From positions 1-47,961 of the IMG/VR virus record IMGVR_UViG_3300025771_002941: a DNA stretch of 47,961 nt; one strand, written 5' to 3'. The stretch's first letter is position 1. Each line of letters opens with the position of its first letter. A program made the translations under genes and the position numbers. The notes beneath the pieces are model-generated. The model was given only the letters and a program-made list of their open reading frames with translations. It ran no database searches and was not told where the DNA came from. The stretch is from a virus. Below are positions 1-9,200 of this stretch, in pieces.

Positions 1-143
1 TTGGAGATAGAATGGATGTTGCTGGTAATGATTATCCATTGAAGAAAGTTATACTTGACAAGGATCTTGGCTTCTGTTATAATATAAAAGACTATAAAGA
101 AACTTGGAAAATATTAAAAGATGAATTCTCAAACCCAGACTAA
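1..143 (+). CDS. C-terminal end of an unidentified protein (5' truncated)
   Basis: An open frame enters the window (codons in phase from base 3) and stops at TAA 141-143, leaving about 46 residues. It ends in a charged tail with no motif I can name. Its last 23 bases overlap the start of the UV endonuclease gene, and a perfect sigma70-type promoter for that gene lies inside its coding sequence. The product cannot be identified from this fragment. The long in-phase frame and tight packing with the next gene favour a real gene end. Confidence 0.6.
   Translation, partial: GDRMDVAGNDYPLKKVILDKDLGFCYNIKDYKETWKILKDEFSNPD
55..83 (+). promoter_or_regulatory. Consensus sigma70-type promoter for uvdE
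   Basis: TTGACA at 55-60 and TATAAT at 78-83 are separated by exactly 17 bases, so both hexamers match consensus fully. The predicted start near base 90 gives a leader of about 31 nt before the ATG at 121. The promoter lies inside the 3' end of the upstream gene. Confidence 0.75.
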
Positions 144-1227
144 ACGTATAGGCTTTGCATGTAAGTACATGCACCCAGATCAAACGCAGAAGAAAAAATT
201 ACTAGAAGAAATACAACGACCACTAAACACACGAAGCACAACTGTCGCTTGGCTCAACAGACAAACACGTGAAGTAGCAGAACAGCGTCTATGGGATATT
301 ATGGTACACAATATTCAGTCGTACTATAATCTAATTGAATATGTAGGAAGTTTACCAAATGAATTACGAATGGTCCGGCTTGGAAGTGACGTACTTCCTG
401 TATACACTGAGCCTACTTGGTGCTATTACTGGAAACGTCCTGATGTGGTCCGATATTGTGAAGAGCATTTCGCAAGGGTTGGCGCCCTCGCTAGGTCGCT
501 TGATGTTAGGCTCAGTATGCATCCTGGTCAGTTTACTGTGCTTGCTAGTGACAACCCAGATATAGTAAATAGAAGCATAGAGGAGTTTGAATATCATGTG
601 GATGTCATTCGCTGGATGGGATACGGTACAACATATCAAGACTTTAAATGTAATGTCCACATATCGGGCAGACAAGGTCCAGCCGGTATCATCAACGTCC
701 TTCCAAGACTGTCTCCAGAAGCGAGAAACACAATCACAATCGAAAATGACGAAATGTCGTGGGGTATCGACGCAAGCCTCGAACTTGAAAAACACGTCGC
801 ACTCGTTCTTGACATACACCATCACTGGGTCAATAGTGGAGAATACATTTTACCAACCGACGATAGATTTAGTCGCATAGTAGATAGTTGGCGTGGTGTT
901 CGTCCTGTAATTCATTATTCGGTATCACGAGAAGATTGTCTTGTGGATTTCCCCACAAATGTTAAACCTGATATGCCTACGCTATTAGAAGCAGGTTACA
1001 AAAAGCAAAAACTAAGAGCACATTCAGACTTCATGTGGAATGATGCTGTTAATGATTGGGCATTGTCTTTCTGGGATTACGCCGACATTATGGTAGAGAG
1101 CAAGGCTAAGAACCTAGCCAGTCATAAATTGCATAAATACTATTATGGAGCGAGAAACAATTTACACAAAGGACAGTCCTCTGTTGAAGGAAACAATGAA
1201 AGAGCCGTTGAAGTTTATTCCGTTTAA
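121..1227 (+). CDS. uvdE: UV DNA damage endonuclease (UvdE/UVDE family)
   Basis: UVDE enzymes are metal-dependent TIM-barrel endonucleases that nick DNA 5' of UV photoproducts and start a repair route independent of nucleotide excision. The 368-residue protein carries the family's metal-ligand motifs in order: HPGQF (His134), an IENDE segment (Glu208), D-I-HHH (Asp231 and His233-235), HYS (His265) and HSDF (His301). Family members are usually about 300-400 residues, so this one looks full length. It likely repairs phage DNA in sunlit water, where T4 uses the unrelated DenV. A perfect sigma70 promoter upstream suggests early expression. No clear Shine-Dalgarno precedes the ATG. Confidence 0.9.
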   Translation: MNSQTQTKRIGFACKYMHPDQTQKKKLLEEIQRPLNTRSTTVAWLNRQTREVAEQRLWDIMVHNIQSYYNLIEYVGSLPNELRMVRLGSDVLPVYTEPTWCYYWKRPDVVRYCEEHFARVGALARSLDVRLSMHPGQFTVLASDNPDIVNRSIEEFEYHVDVIRWMGYGTTYQDFKCNVHISGRQGPAGIINVLPRLSPEARNTITIENDEMSWGIDASLELEKHVALVLDIHHHWVNSGEYILPTDDRFSRIVDSWRGVRPVIHYSVSREDCLVDFPTNVKPDMPTLLEAGYKKQKLRAHSDFMWNDAVNDWALSFWDYADIMVESKAKNLASHKLHKYYYGARNNLHKGQSSVEGNNERAVEVYSV

Positions 1228-1309
1228 TCAAAAACTTTTTACTGAACAACAGGCTTTTAAAAACCGAGACAGATTATGGAATTTGTACAAAAAAGAACAA
1301 AATAAATAA
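1196..1309 (+). CDS. Small basic protein of 37 residues
   Basis: This short frame overlaps the last 32 bases of uvdE and starts at an ATG preceded by a good Shine-Dalgarno (GAAGGA) with normal spacing. The product is Lys/Phe/Gln-rich with no recognised domain. Its TAA is embedded in the ATAAATA box in front of the superoxide dismutase gene. The ribosome site and the way it fills the gap between genes are the only support; function unknown. Confidence 0.5.
   Translation: MKEPLKFIPFNQKLFTEQQAFKNRDRLWNLYKKEQNK
1302..1308 (+). promoter_or_regulatory. Putative late promoter box before sodC
   Basis: ATAAATA ends five bases before the sodC ATG, the same spacing found at 2908, 31380 and 38132. No Shine-Dalgarno is present. 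It overlaps the stop codon of the 37-residue gene, so AAA-TAA codon context could produce it by chance; the repeated spacing argues otherwise. Confidence 0.4.
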
Positions 1310-1313
1310 AGTT

Positions 1314-1868
1314 ATGAACTTTAGAGAGATATCCGATACACATTGCCCTAGAACGAGAGCCATTGAATGCCAGTGTTCTCGAGTTAAGGCAATTACAGAA
1401 GCAAAATCTAGTGTTACAGCATTATGTGAACTAGAACATTCAGATAGTGTTAAGGGAACAATCTTACTAAGACAATTCGAAGCAGGAACAGGCACAGTAA
1501 TTGTAGGACGTATTACTGGTTTGAAACCTGGCGAACACGGATTTCATATACACGAGTTTGGTGATTTATCAGATGGTTGCGACTCAGCAGGTGCTCACTA
1601 TAATCCAGATAATGTAAATCATGGAGATTTAGAAAGCGGTCATGTTGGAGATTTAGGAAATGTCGTAGCGGGAACAGACGGCGTAGCCGATTTCACCATA
1701 ATAGCAAAACGTGTTGACCTAATTGGTGAACGCAGTGTTATTGGTCGTGCTATTGTTATCCATTCTGATGTTGATGATCTCGGTAAAGGCGGAGATGACG
1801 AATCTTTGAAAACCGGAAACGCAGGTGAAAGACTCGCTTGCGGGGTAATTATATTAACAGACAAATAG
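1314..1868 (+). CDS. sodC: Cu/Zn superoxide dismutase
   Basis: SodC converts superoxide to oxygen and peroxide at a copper site stabilised by zinc. All key residues are visible: Cu ligands His78 and His80 in GFHIHEFGD, bridging His95, Zn ligands His103, His110 and Asp113, Cu ligand His150, active-site Arg173, and the disulfide pair Cys89/Cys176. The dismutase domain spans residues 33-184. The first 32 residues are extra, contain three cysteines and are not a signal peptide, so the enzyme would be cytoplasmic or virion-associated rather than periplasmic like most bacterial SodC. No later start codon fits well. It may protect the infected cell or particle from oxidative damage; rare in phages. 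Confidence 0.9.
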   Translation: MNFREISDTHCPRTRAIECQCSRVKAITEAKSSVTALCELEHSDSVKGTILLRQFEAGTGTVIVGRITGLKPGEHGFHIHEFGDLSDGCDSAGAHYNPDNVNHGDLESGHVGDLGNVVAGTDGVADFTIIAKRVDLIGERSVIGRAIVIHSDVDDLGKGGDDESLKTGNAGERLACGVIILTDK

Positions 1869-1878
1869 GAGAAAACTA

Positions 1879-2043
1879 ATGTTTGAATGGCTTAAGAACC
1901 TATTCTTTCCATCAGTTCCAGAAAAAGCGGAACCGGAAAAGAAACCTGTCGCTAAGAAAAAGCCGGCGGCTAAAAAACCTACTACTAAAAAAGCACCTAG
2001 CACAGGCGCTAAACGTGGTAGACCAAAAACCAAAAAGGAGTAA
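1879..2043 (+). CDS. Histone H1-like basic protein with an AT-hook core
   Basis: This 54-residue protein starts after an AGGAGA Shine-Dalgarno. A short aromatic N-terminus (MFEWLKNLFF) is followed by a tail of Lys-Pro-Ala repeats like H1 C-terminal tails, ending in RGRPK, the core of an AT-hook that binds the minor groove of AT-rich DNA. Net charge is strongly positive. It is likely a DNA-binding protein, perhaps for DNA compaction or host nucleoid interference. The assignment rests on composition and the hook motif; no family is recognised. The N-terminus could be a membrane or partner anchor. Confidence 0.6.
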   Translation: MFEWLKNLFFPSVPEKAEPEKKPVAKKKPAAKKPTTKKAPSTGAKRGRPKTKKE

Positions 2044-2046
2044 ACT

Positions 2047-2220
2047 ATGTTAAGTAAGTTTAAATCTTGGGTAAGTGATCGTTTTACTGAAAGAACTTCA
2101 TGGGATGGCGCGATGCTAATCCTATTAGGTGTATTAGTATTGATTGCTAAACCTATCGCAGGACTATTAGCATATGTAGCAATCGCATATGGTATTTGGA
2201 CTATTTGGAAGTCTGAATAA
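2047..2220 (+). CDS. Small membrane protein of 57 residues
   Basis: The frame starts three bases after the previous stop with an AAGGAG Shine-Dalgarno inside that gene's end. The product has a polar N-terminus of about 20 residues and then a hydrophobic stretch (roughly residues 21-52, Leu/Ile/Val/Ala rich) long enough for one or two membrane passes, ending in a short polar tail. No family recognised. Overlapping translation signals suggest co-expression with the AT-hook protein. Confidence 0.6.
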   Translation: MLSKFKSWVSDRFTERTSWDGAMLILLGVLVLIAKPIAGLLAYVAIAYGIWTIWKSE

Positions 2221-2223
2221 TTA

Positions 2224-2589
2224 ATGGATTTACAAGATGCCTTTCATAAAACACTAGACAAGGTACAAAATGATTCTCAGTTATGGGAAGAAATAAAACC
2301 TGCTGTTATAGACTGTTTGAGAGGCATCTTTGATCCTGAAATTTCAATAAACATATATGATCTAGGACTCATATATGATATTAAAGTTACCGCTGATGGT
2401 AAACTTTATCTATTAATGACATTTACTAGTGCTTGGTGTCCATTTGCCGACGAACTATTAAATCAAGTTAAAACACTCACACTAGATTCGCATAGTAAAA
2501 TAAACACCGTTGAAGTTGTTACTACAATGCTACCGCAATGGGGCAAAGACATGGTAGCAGAAGAATACCAGTTAGCACTTCCTTTTTAA
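2224..2589 (+). CDS. DUF59/MIP18-family Fe-S assembly protein (SufT/PaaD-like)
   Basis: DUF59 proteins (PaaD, SufT, eukaryotic MIP18) help mature iron-sulfur proteins. The 121-residue product has the family core: an N-terminal helix, DPEI at residues 37-40, the NIYDLGLIY segment, and a CPFAD motif with the conserved cysteine at residue 72. It lies near an IscA-like carrier gene, and a ferredoxin gene is found at 22257, so it may supply or repair Fe-S centres during infection. Its end overlaps the stop of the convergent gene by four bases. Which client it serves cannot be told. Confidence 0.8.
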   Translation: MDLQDAFHKTLDKVQNDSQLWEEIKPAVIDCLRGIFDPEISINIYDLGLIYDIKVTADGKLYLLMTFTSAWCPFADELLNQVKTLTLDSHSKINTVEVVTTMLPQWGKDMVAEEYQLALPF

Positions 2590-2873
2590 ATTTTACTAAT
2601 ATCTATTTCGCTTCCAGCGGGCATATTCCATACAAGACGCTTTTGTACACCTTTCTTTTGTGCAAATCTTTTAGGATCACACTTTTCGCACACATGAAAG
2701 TAATTGTCTGATAAACGTTTAGGGTCAACCTTGCCTTTTTCACGTTTAAACTCTATTTCGCACTCATCACAAATAAACACAGCAATCTGTTTCATACGTT
2801 TGTAGGGGTGTACAGCACCCTTTTTGCTTTTACGATAATAGTGTGTAATTTTGTTTTCAATTCTTACAAACAT
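2586..2873 (-). CDS. Small cysteine-rich, probably zinc-binding protein
   Basis: The product is 95 residues, basic, with two CxxC pairs (CDEC and CEKC) about 30 residues apart, an arrangement typical of a zinc ribbon or treble clef. I chose the ATG at 2871-2873 because the longer reading of this frame runs through the iscA-like gene on the other strand with low-complexity sequence, and because a sigma70-type promoter on the - strand lies just upstream of this ATG. No Shine-Dalgarno is seen. It may be a nucleic-acid-binding protein; no family is recognised with confidence. Confidence 0.65.
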   Translation of the reverse strand: MFVRIENKITHYYRKSKKGAVHPYKRMKQIAVFICDECEIEFKREKGKVDPKRLSDNYFHVCEKCDPKRFAQKKGVQKRLVWNMPAGSEIDISKI

Positions 2874-2891
2874 AAGCGTATTTACATTCGG

Positions 2892-2921
2892 ATTATAAAA
2901 TAATAACATAAATATTGTCAT
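2892..2921 (-). promoter_or_regulatory. Sigma70-type promoter for the zinc-ribbon-like gene
   Basis: Read on the - strand: ATGACA (2921-2916), 18 bases, TATAAT (2897-2892). Eleven of twelve hexamer positions match consensus. The predicted start near 2885 lies about 12 bases before the ATG at 2873, and the site overlaps the divergent late box of the IscA-like gene. Confidence 0.55.
2907..2915 (+). promoter_or_regulatory. T4-late-like promoter box before the IscA-like gene
   Basis: CATAAATAT, with core ATAAATA at 2908-2914, ends five bases before the ATG at 2920. In T4 the late box occupies about -13 to -6, which would put +1 on the A of the ATG. No Shine-Dalgarno is present. Confidence 0.55.
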
Positions 2922-3243
2922 GAGCATTGTAAACGTTACAGATTCAGCAAAAGAACACATGGAAAGCGTACTTGCTAAAGAAGGCAAGAAGTACGTTAAA
3001 TTAAGCGTTAAGGGCGGCGGATGTGCTGGTTTTACGTATGAGTGGAAAGCAGTTGATGAAGTAGCAGACGATGATGAAGTATTTGAGTTAAACAATGGTA
3101 ATTTTGCCATTGATGGAGCAGGTTTATTGTATGTAGCAGGCACGACAATAGACTTTAAGAAAGAAGTTTTTGGATCTTATATGAACATAAGCAACCCCAA
3201 TGCTACATCAAGTTGCGGATGTGGAGAAAGTTTCGGAGTTTAA
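2920..3243 (+). CDS. A-type iron-sulfur carrier (IscA/HesB/SufA family)
   Basis: A-type carriers bind and hand on Fe-S clusters through three conserved cysteines. In this 107-residue protein they are Cys35 (GGGCAGF) and the C-terminal pair Cys99/Cys101 (SSCGCGESF). The length and the N-terminal MSIVNVTDSA start are typical of the family. HesB/IscA genes are known in marine myophages. With the DUF59 gene and the ferredoxin it suggests a phage Fe-S support set. The gene sits directly behind an ATAAATA box without a Shine-Dalgarno, so it may be made from a leaderless late message. Four bases separate it from the giant fibre gene. Confidence 0.9.
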   Translation: MSIVNVTDSAKEHMESVLAKEGKKYVKLSVKGGGCAGFTYEWKAVDEVADDDEVFELNNGNFAIDGAGLLYVAGTTIDFKKEVFGSYMNISNPNATSSCGCGESFGV

Positions 3244-3246
3244 AAT

Positions 3247-6200
3247 ATGGCACGTCAAGAAGTTAATATCGGTACTACGGGTAATGACGCTACTGGTGAT
3301 AGTATCAGAACAGGTTTTAATAAAGTCAATCAAAACTTTGTTGAGATTTATGCGGCACTAGGATTAGGTGGTGGATTAAACTTCCAAAACCTAGATAATA
3401 CCCCGGCAACACTTACTAGTAATAAAATTATTGCGACAAACGCAAACGGTGATGCTATTGTTGAAAAAACACTCGAAGGTGATGGATTAACAATTGACAA
3501 TGCGGCTGATCCTACTAAAATTATTATTAGAAATACAGGTACAGAAGTTGTACGTGATACAACACCAGAACTTGGTGGAAATCTAGATGCACAAAACTTC
3601 TTAATTGAAAATCTTGGTACTCCGACCAAAACACAAGATGCTGTAACAAAACAATATGCTGATGATAAATTCATCGATGCCGCAGGTGATACAGCAACAG
3701 GACAAATTTTATTACAAGATGGTAGTGGAAATCCAAGAACCCCAAGCCTAAATGACGAAGCGGCAAACAAACAATACGTAGACAGCAAGGTTGCACTTGC
3801 CGGTGATTCAATGACCGGTCCATTATTGTTGTCAGGAACACCGCAGTTTGGTGACAACGGATTAACTGCCGCGACAAAAGATTATGTAGACAAAAATAGT
3901 TTTGTAAGTACAAATAACATCTTCGTAAGTAAATCTGGTAGAACAGAAGCACAGATGAAAGCAAGAGGTGTTGACCAATCACAAATAGGACGTTCACAAG
4001 CATACGCATTTGATACTGTTAGAGAAGCGTGTTTCTATGCAGAACGTATCATGAAAGGTGATATTGAACTTAAAAAACAAGGACTTTACACAGGAGATGT
4101 TTTCTGGAAAGTTCCAGGCAAAAAGCCGGGTGAATATACAATTAACCTTGCGGCGGATGGTACAGAAGATTTAACAAACGTTCTTGCAAATAAACTTTTA
4201 GTTGATAACAGAAGATTTGTTCAAGAAGAAACTCTTGCATTTATTGAAGCAGAAATTAATGACGGTGATAATTCCGATGATTTTGCAAGCACATTTACTT
4301 TTGATAGAGATTATTGTTACAGAGATATTGGTTTAATTATTGATGCTGTTAGTTTTGATTTAACCTACGTAGGAAATTCAAAAACAGTAGATGCGGCATT
4401 AAGTTATTGGAACGGTGCTACATCAAAGGTTGCAGGACAACAAAGTGAAACTGTTGCGGCAATTAATTTTGCAAGAGACCTTATTGTTAATAACGTATTA
4501 ACAAATACACCGTATGTTGCTCCTAGTAATTTGCAAAATCCAAATGCTTATACATTGATAACAAATAACCTAGATTTTATTGCTGACGAAGTAATTGCAT
4601 ATATTAATGATGCCATTGCAACCGGAACAGGAATATATTCAGGATTTACTTATGATTCTGTAAAATGTAGAAGAGACACAAAACTTATTTTAGAAGGAGT
4701 TGCTTTTGATTTAAGATATGGTGGTAACACTAAATCAAGAACTAATTCACAAAGTTACTGGGATGGTGCTACAAGCCAAGTTGCTGGACAACAAGCACAG
4801 ACAATTGATTCTTTACAATATGCAAGAGATCTTGTTAACAGTTATATTTTAACAAACACACCTTTTACAGCAAAACAAACATCAACAACACAATTTACAA
4901 ATAGCAACAACGGTGAAGCGGCCGCTATTACAAAAGTAACCACTTTGATGAACAGCATTACATCTGTAATTAATACAGGACTAAGTGCGGTTCCAGCACT
5001 ACAAGGTACATTTAGTAACCAAAGCGGATATAATCAATTTATTGATACAAGTGTTATTGCAGAAACTGGAGCATCAACAACAATTACGTCATTGATGAAT
5101 ATTATTACAAATGTAATAACAAACGGTACAGGTGTTGCTCCTGCTAAAACAGGCGGAGAAGGAAGAGAAACAAATATTCCATTACCTGAAGTAACAATTT
5201 TTGTTGAATCAGGTGTGTATGAAGAATACTTCCCTATTGTTATTCCTGAAAACGTTTCATTAAAAGGTGATGAATTTAGACGTACAACAATTCAACCATT
5301 AATAGGTGTTAGACCTCCTCAAAGATCTTTGGATATGATTTTTGAAAGAGGCGACTTATTACGATATAATGGAACATCACTACCAAAAGAATCAAGATAT
5401 AGAAATCACTATGATAGCCAATATTCAAGAGCGGATACTTTTAGCGGGTCAGTAAACCAAGCAGGTAATACACAGATTACATTAAAAGATTGTGCGTACC
5501 CTCCAGTCAACGGCGTATACTTTATAAACAACAGTGTAACATATTACGTTAAAGATTGGGCGAGCGATCCAGACAGTGTTGGAGATAGCACAAGATGGAG
5601 AGGTAATCTTTACAGTGATATTAACACAACAACAGGCACAACACTAGCAAACACAATTAACAATAATACTGTTATCGAACTTAAGAAACTAAACCAACAC
5701 ATGGACTGTTTCTTAATGAACAATGCAACTATTTTGCGTAATCTATCAGTTCGTAGACATCAAGGGTATGTAAACGTATTAGATCCTGAAGGACAAATTT
5801 TAACCAAATCACCTTATGTTCAAACTTGTTCATCATTCTCTGCACAAGGCGGTGGTGGTCAATATGTTGACGGTAATGCTGGTGTTCAGTATGGTACTGT
5901 GGTTGACAATCCTGCTTCAGGTAGCACAATTACACTACAAGGATTAACAAGACGTATTCAATTACCAACCACATTCCTTTATCAAGATTCAAGAAACTTT
6001 GTTTCAGGTGTAAGCGATTTTGAAAAATTTACACACAGGGTCATTGGTGCAACTGCACCTGTTGATGATGGATTAGGTACTGGAACATTTAAGCAAACAC
6101 TTACTCTTTCTTCGGATACACTAATACAATCAAGAACAAGATCAAACTCTACAGGTAACATTCCACAAGGTACAGAAATAAGAGTTGAAACTGCTGGTAA

Positions 6201-9200
6201 TAAGTCGATGACTGCCAACGACTACACACAGATTAACAGTGATGGTTATGGATTGGTTGCAACAAACGCAGGATTGATTGAAGCGGTGTCAGTGTTTACA
6301 TATTATTGTGATACTGCATACTGGGCACGTAATGGTGGACAAATTAGATCATTAAACGGTTCTAATGGTTATGGTCGTATCGGTATTAAAGCAGAAGGTT
6401 CAGATCCAAACGAAAACCTACAAAGTGGTTTAACATTCTTTAGACAGGTTAATGCTCAAGCAACAGGTTCTCCTGATGTTGATTTTACACAAACAGTAAA
6501 AGCACATACGATTGGTGCAAATGATAACAAAACAGGAAACACTGCATTAATAATTAAAGACTTTGATTATCTACCTTTTGAAGATTCAAGAATTACACTA
6601 ACACAGTTTTCATCTAATAATGACACAACAGAATATGTTGTTAGTGAAGTTATTGCTCCAAGGTTGATTATTTCTGCAATAACAATTGGTTCTCCATGTA
6701 AGGTTACAACAAGCACACAACACTATTTTAGACACGGATCTGTTGTTGAACTAACAGGCCTAAATGGAAATGGTTTTACAACAATCGATGGTGCTTATTA
6801 CATAGATGTCAACAGTGGTAATGGTACAACAGAATTTTTCTTATACACAGATTCGAGTTTAACAACAGGATTTGATAGCAGTACTGTACAAGATGGTGCA
6901 TACAGCAGTGGTGGTGAAGCATTATATGGTGGACGAGCAACATTAAACTTAGGTAGTTCATTAAACTTAGGTGTTGCTACACAAATTCCAAATGATGGAG
7001 TTATTACTCTTACTGTTGGTAAAAAAGTTTTGGTTAGAAATGTACTAGATGCTCCAAGAGTTCTTCCAAGTAGTGCATTGCAGTTTGCTGGTGTAGGTAT
7101 TGATGATCAGGTATTTAGAATTCTAAACGTAGAACGTTTTGATGTTCAAGAACCTGGCGGAACAATATCTAATGTACAAGAACACCTACTAGATTTACGT
7201 GTTCCACCTAACCTAACAGCAGGTACAACAAGTATTATTACAACAAGAATCTCAACCATGAGAGCAACAGGACACGATTTCCTAAATATTGGTTGGGGTA
7301 ACTATGCAGATTCAAATTATCCAAACAATGTGTTTGGTGCTCCTACTGGTAAACCAGACTTTAGTACTGATCAAGCCAACGAAGCAGTTGAAGTTGGTGC
7401 AGGTAGAGTTTTCTATGCAAGTACCGACCAAGACGGTAACTTCAGGGTTGGTTCTTTCTTCCGTGTTAACCAAGGTGATGGTTCGGTAGAACTTAATGCT
7501 AACATTGGTTTAACAAACGTTGACAGTTTAAAATTTACAAAAGGTACATCAATTGATGAATTCTCAACTGATAGAAAAATGCAGGGTCTATCAGACGATG
7601 CTGTACCTACCGAAGGAACTATTGCTGAATACATTAACAGTTCAATAATTGGTCAGCACGAAGATGGTAGTGATTTCCCTGAGCCAACAACAACAGGTTC
7701 ACAAACAGGTGGAACATTTGGTTTATTAAACAGAGCAGGTTACAACGGAACTAATCTTGCTTGGAATAGAATGAACGGTGAACTTAATATGAACACCAAT
7801 AAGATTACCAACATTCTTCAAGGAACTAATAATACAGATGCAATTAATAAATTATACGCTGACAATGTATTCCGTGGTTCAACAACAGACTCTGTTAGAA
7901 CAGATGTAACAGCATTTACAATGTTAAATGATAGTACACTTGATAGTGGTACTATTGACATGAACGGTAACAGAATTAAATCATTACGTGATCCTGTTGA
8001 CGGTAGTGACGCAGTTACAAAACAATATGTCGATTCACAAAACAGTATCGGCGGTTTAGAAGGTACAACTATCACAGGAAATCCTTTAAACACAGATATA
8101 CTAATGTTTACAGGAACTAACACCACAGACGGTTTAGGTAATCCTATTGTTGGAATGGTTAATGTTGGTTTAGACACAACAACAAATTCAAACAGTGCTT
8201 CAAGATTGTTTGGTGAACCAAGCGGAACAGGTTCTGATGTAAGATTTACAAGAGCAGGTAATGCAATTCAAATTGGATTAGCAACAGGATCCGTAAAAAA
8301 TGCTGATGTTAGTCAGGAAGCGGCTATTGCACAATCCAAACTATCACTTAATCTTGCTACATCAAGAACAACAGCAAATGGCGGTGGTAGAACAATAAGC
8401 ACACTTATATTAAACAATCCTATCAGGGTGCAAACTTCTACAAATCATGATTTGGTTCCCGGAGATAGAATTACAATCAATGATGTTAATGGTACAACAG
8501 AATTGAATGGAAATCAATATTATGTTCAGGTTATAAATGCAACAAATATTGATTTATACACTGATTCAGCATTAACTGCAACAGTAAATGGTGGTAGTGG
8601 ATTCAGTGCTTATGTTTCAGGCGGTACGGTAACCAACTCTAGATTGTTACAGGAAGCAAGTGGTTTAGCAAGTTTTGACGCTGACGAGTTTACACTAGAT
8701 AATGGTTGGGTTACTCACAGAACATCAACAAGCATAACAACAGGCTTACCGCTAACAAAACTACAGCAACAGGCGGCATCTAGTATATTAGGTGTACCTG
8801 CAGGTGCTGGCTCGGCGGCAGTTGTACAGCCATTGATTCCATCTGCTGTTAGAACAATTCTTAATATTGAAAACGGTGCTGATGTAACAGATTACGATAA
8901 TGTTAAAACTGCTGGTGCTATTATGAAAGATGGCACTGTGTCAATGAATGATAGCACAACTCTTAAAGTTTATGACCTAGAACCAAAAACAGACAATCAA
9001 AGAGATTTAGGTAGTAGCACAAAATATTGGAATGACATTTACGGTACAACTTTAAATGCAGAAATTATTAAAAAGAAAGCAAGCGGTACTAATTTAACAA
9101 TTCAAAATAATGCAGGTACTACTGCTTTAACAATCGACGAAACAGTAGCAAACTCTACCTTTGCAGGTAGTTCTGCAAAATTAACAACAGCAAGATCGAT

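Noticed and set aside
364-825. Open frame on the - strand inside the UV endonuclease gene
   Set aside because: No ribosome site or family features; opposite strand is a complete UVDE.
2874-3143. Longer N-terminal reading of the - strand zinc-ribbon-like gene
   Set aside because: It is a low-complexity shadow of the IscA-like gene on the other strand; the promoter and ATG at 2873 give a better gene.
3348-3857. Open frames on the - strand within the fibre genes (also near 5982, 7818, 11116, 12070)
   Set aside because: Serine/valine/leucine-rich shadows of the Thr/Asn/Gly-rich fibre code, without signals of their own.
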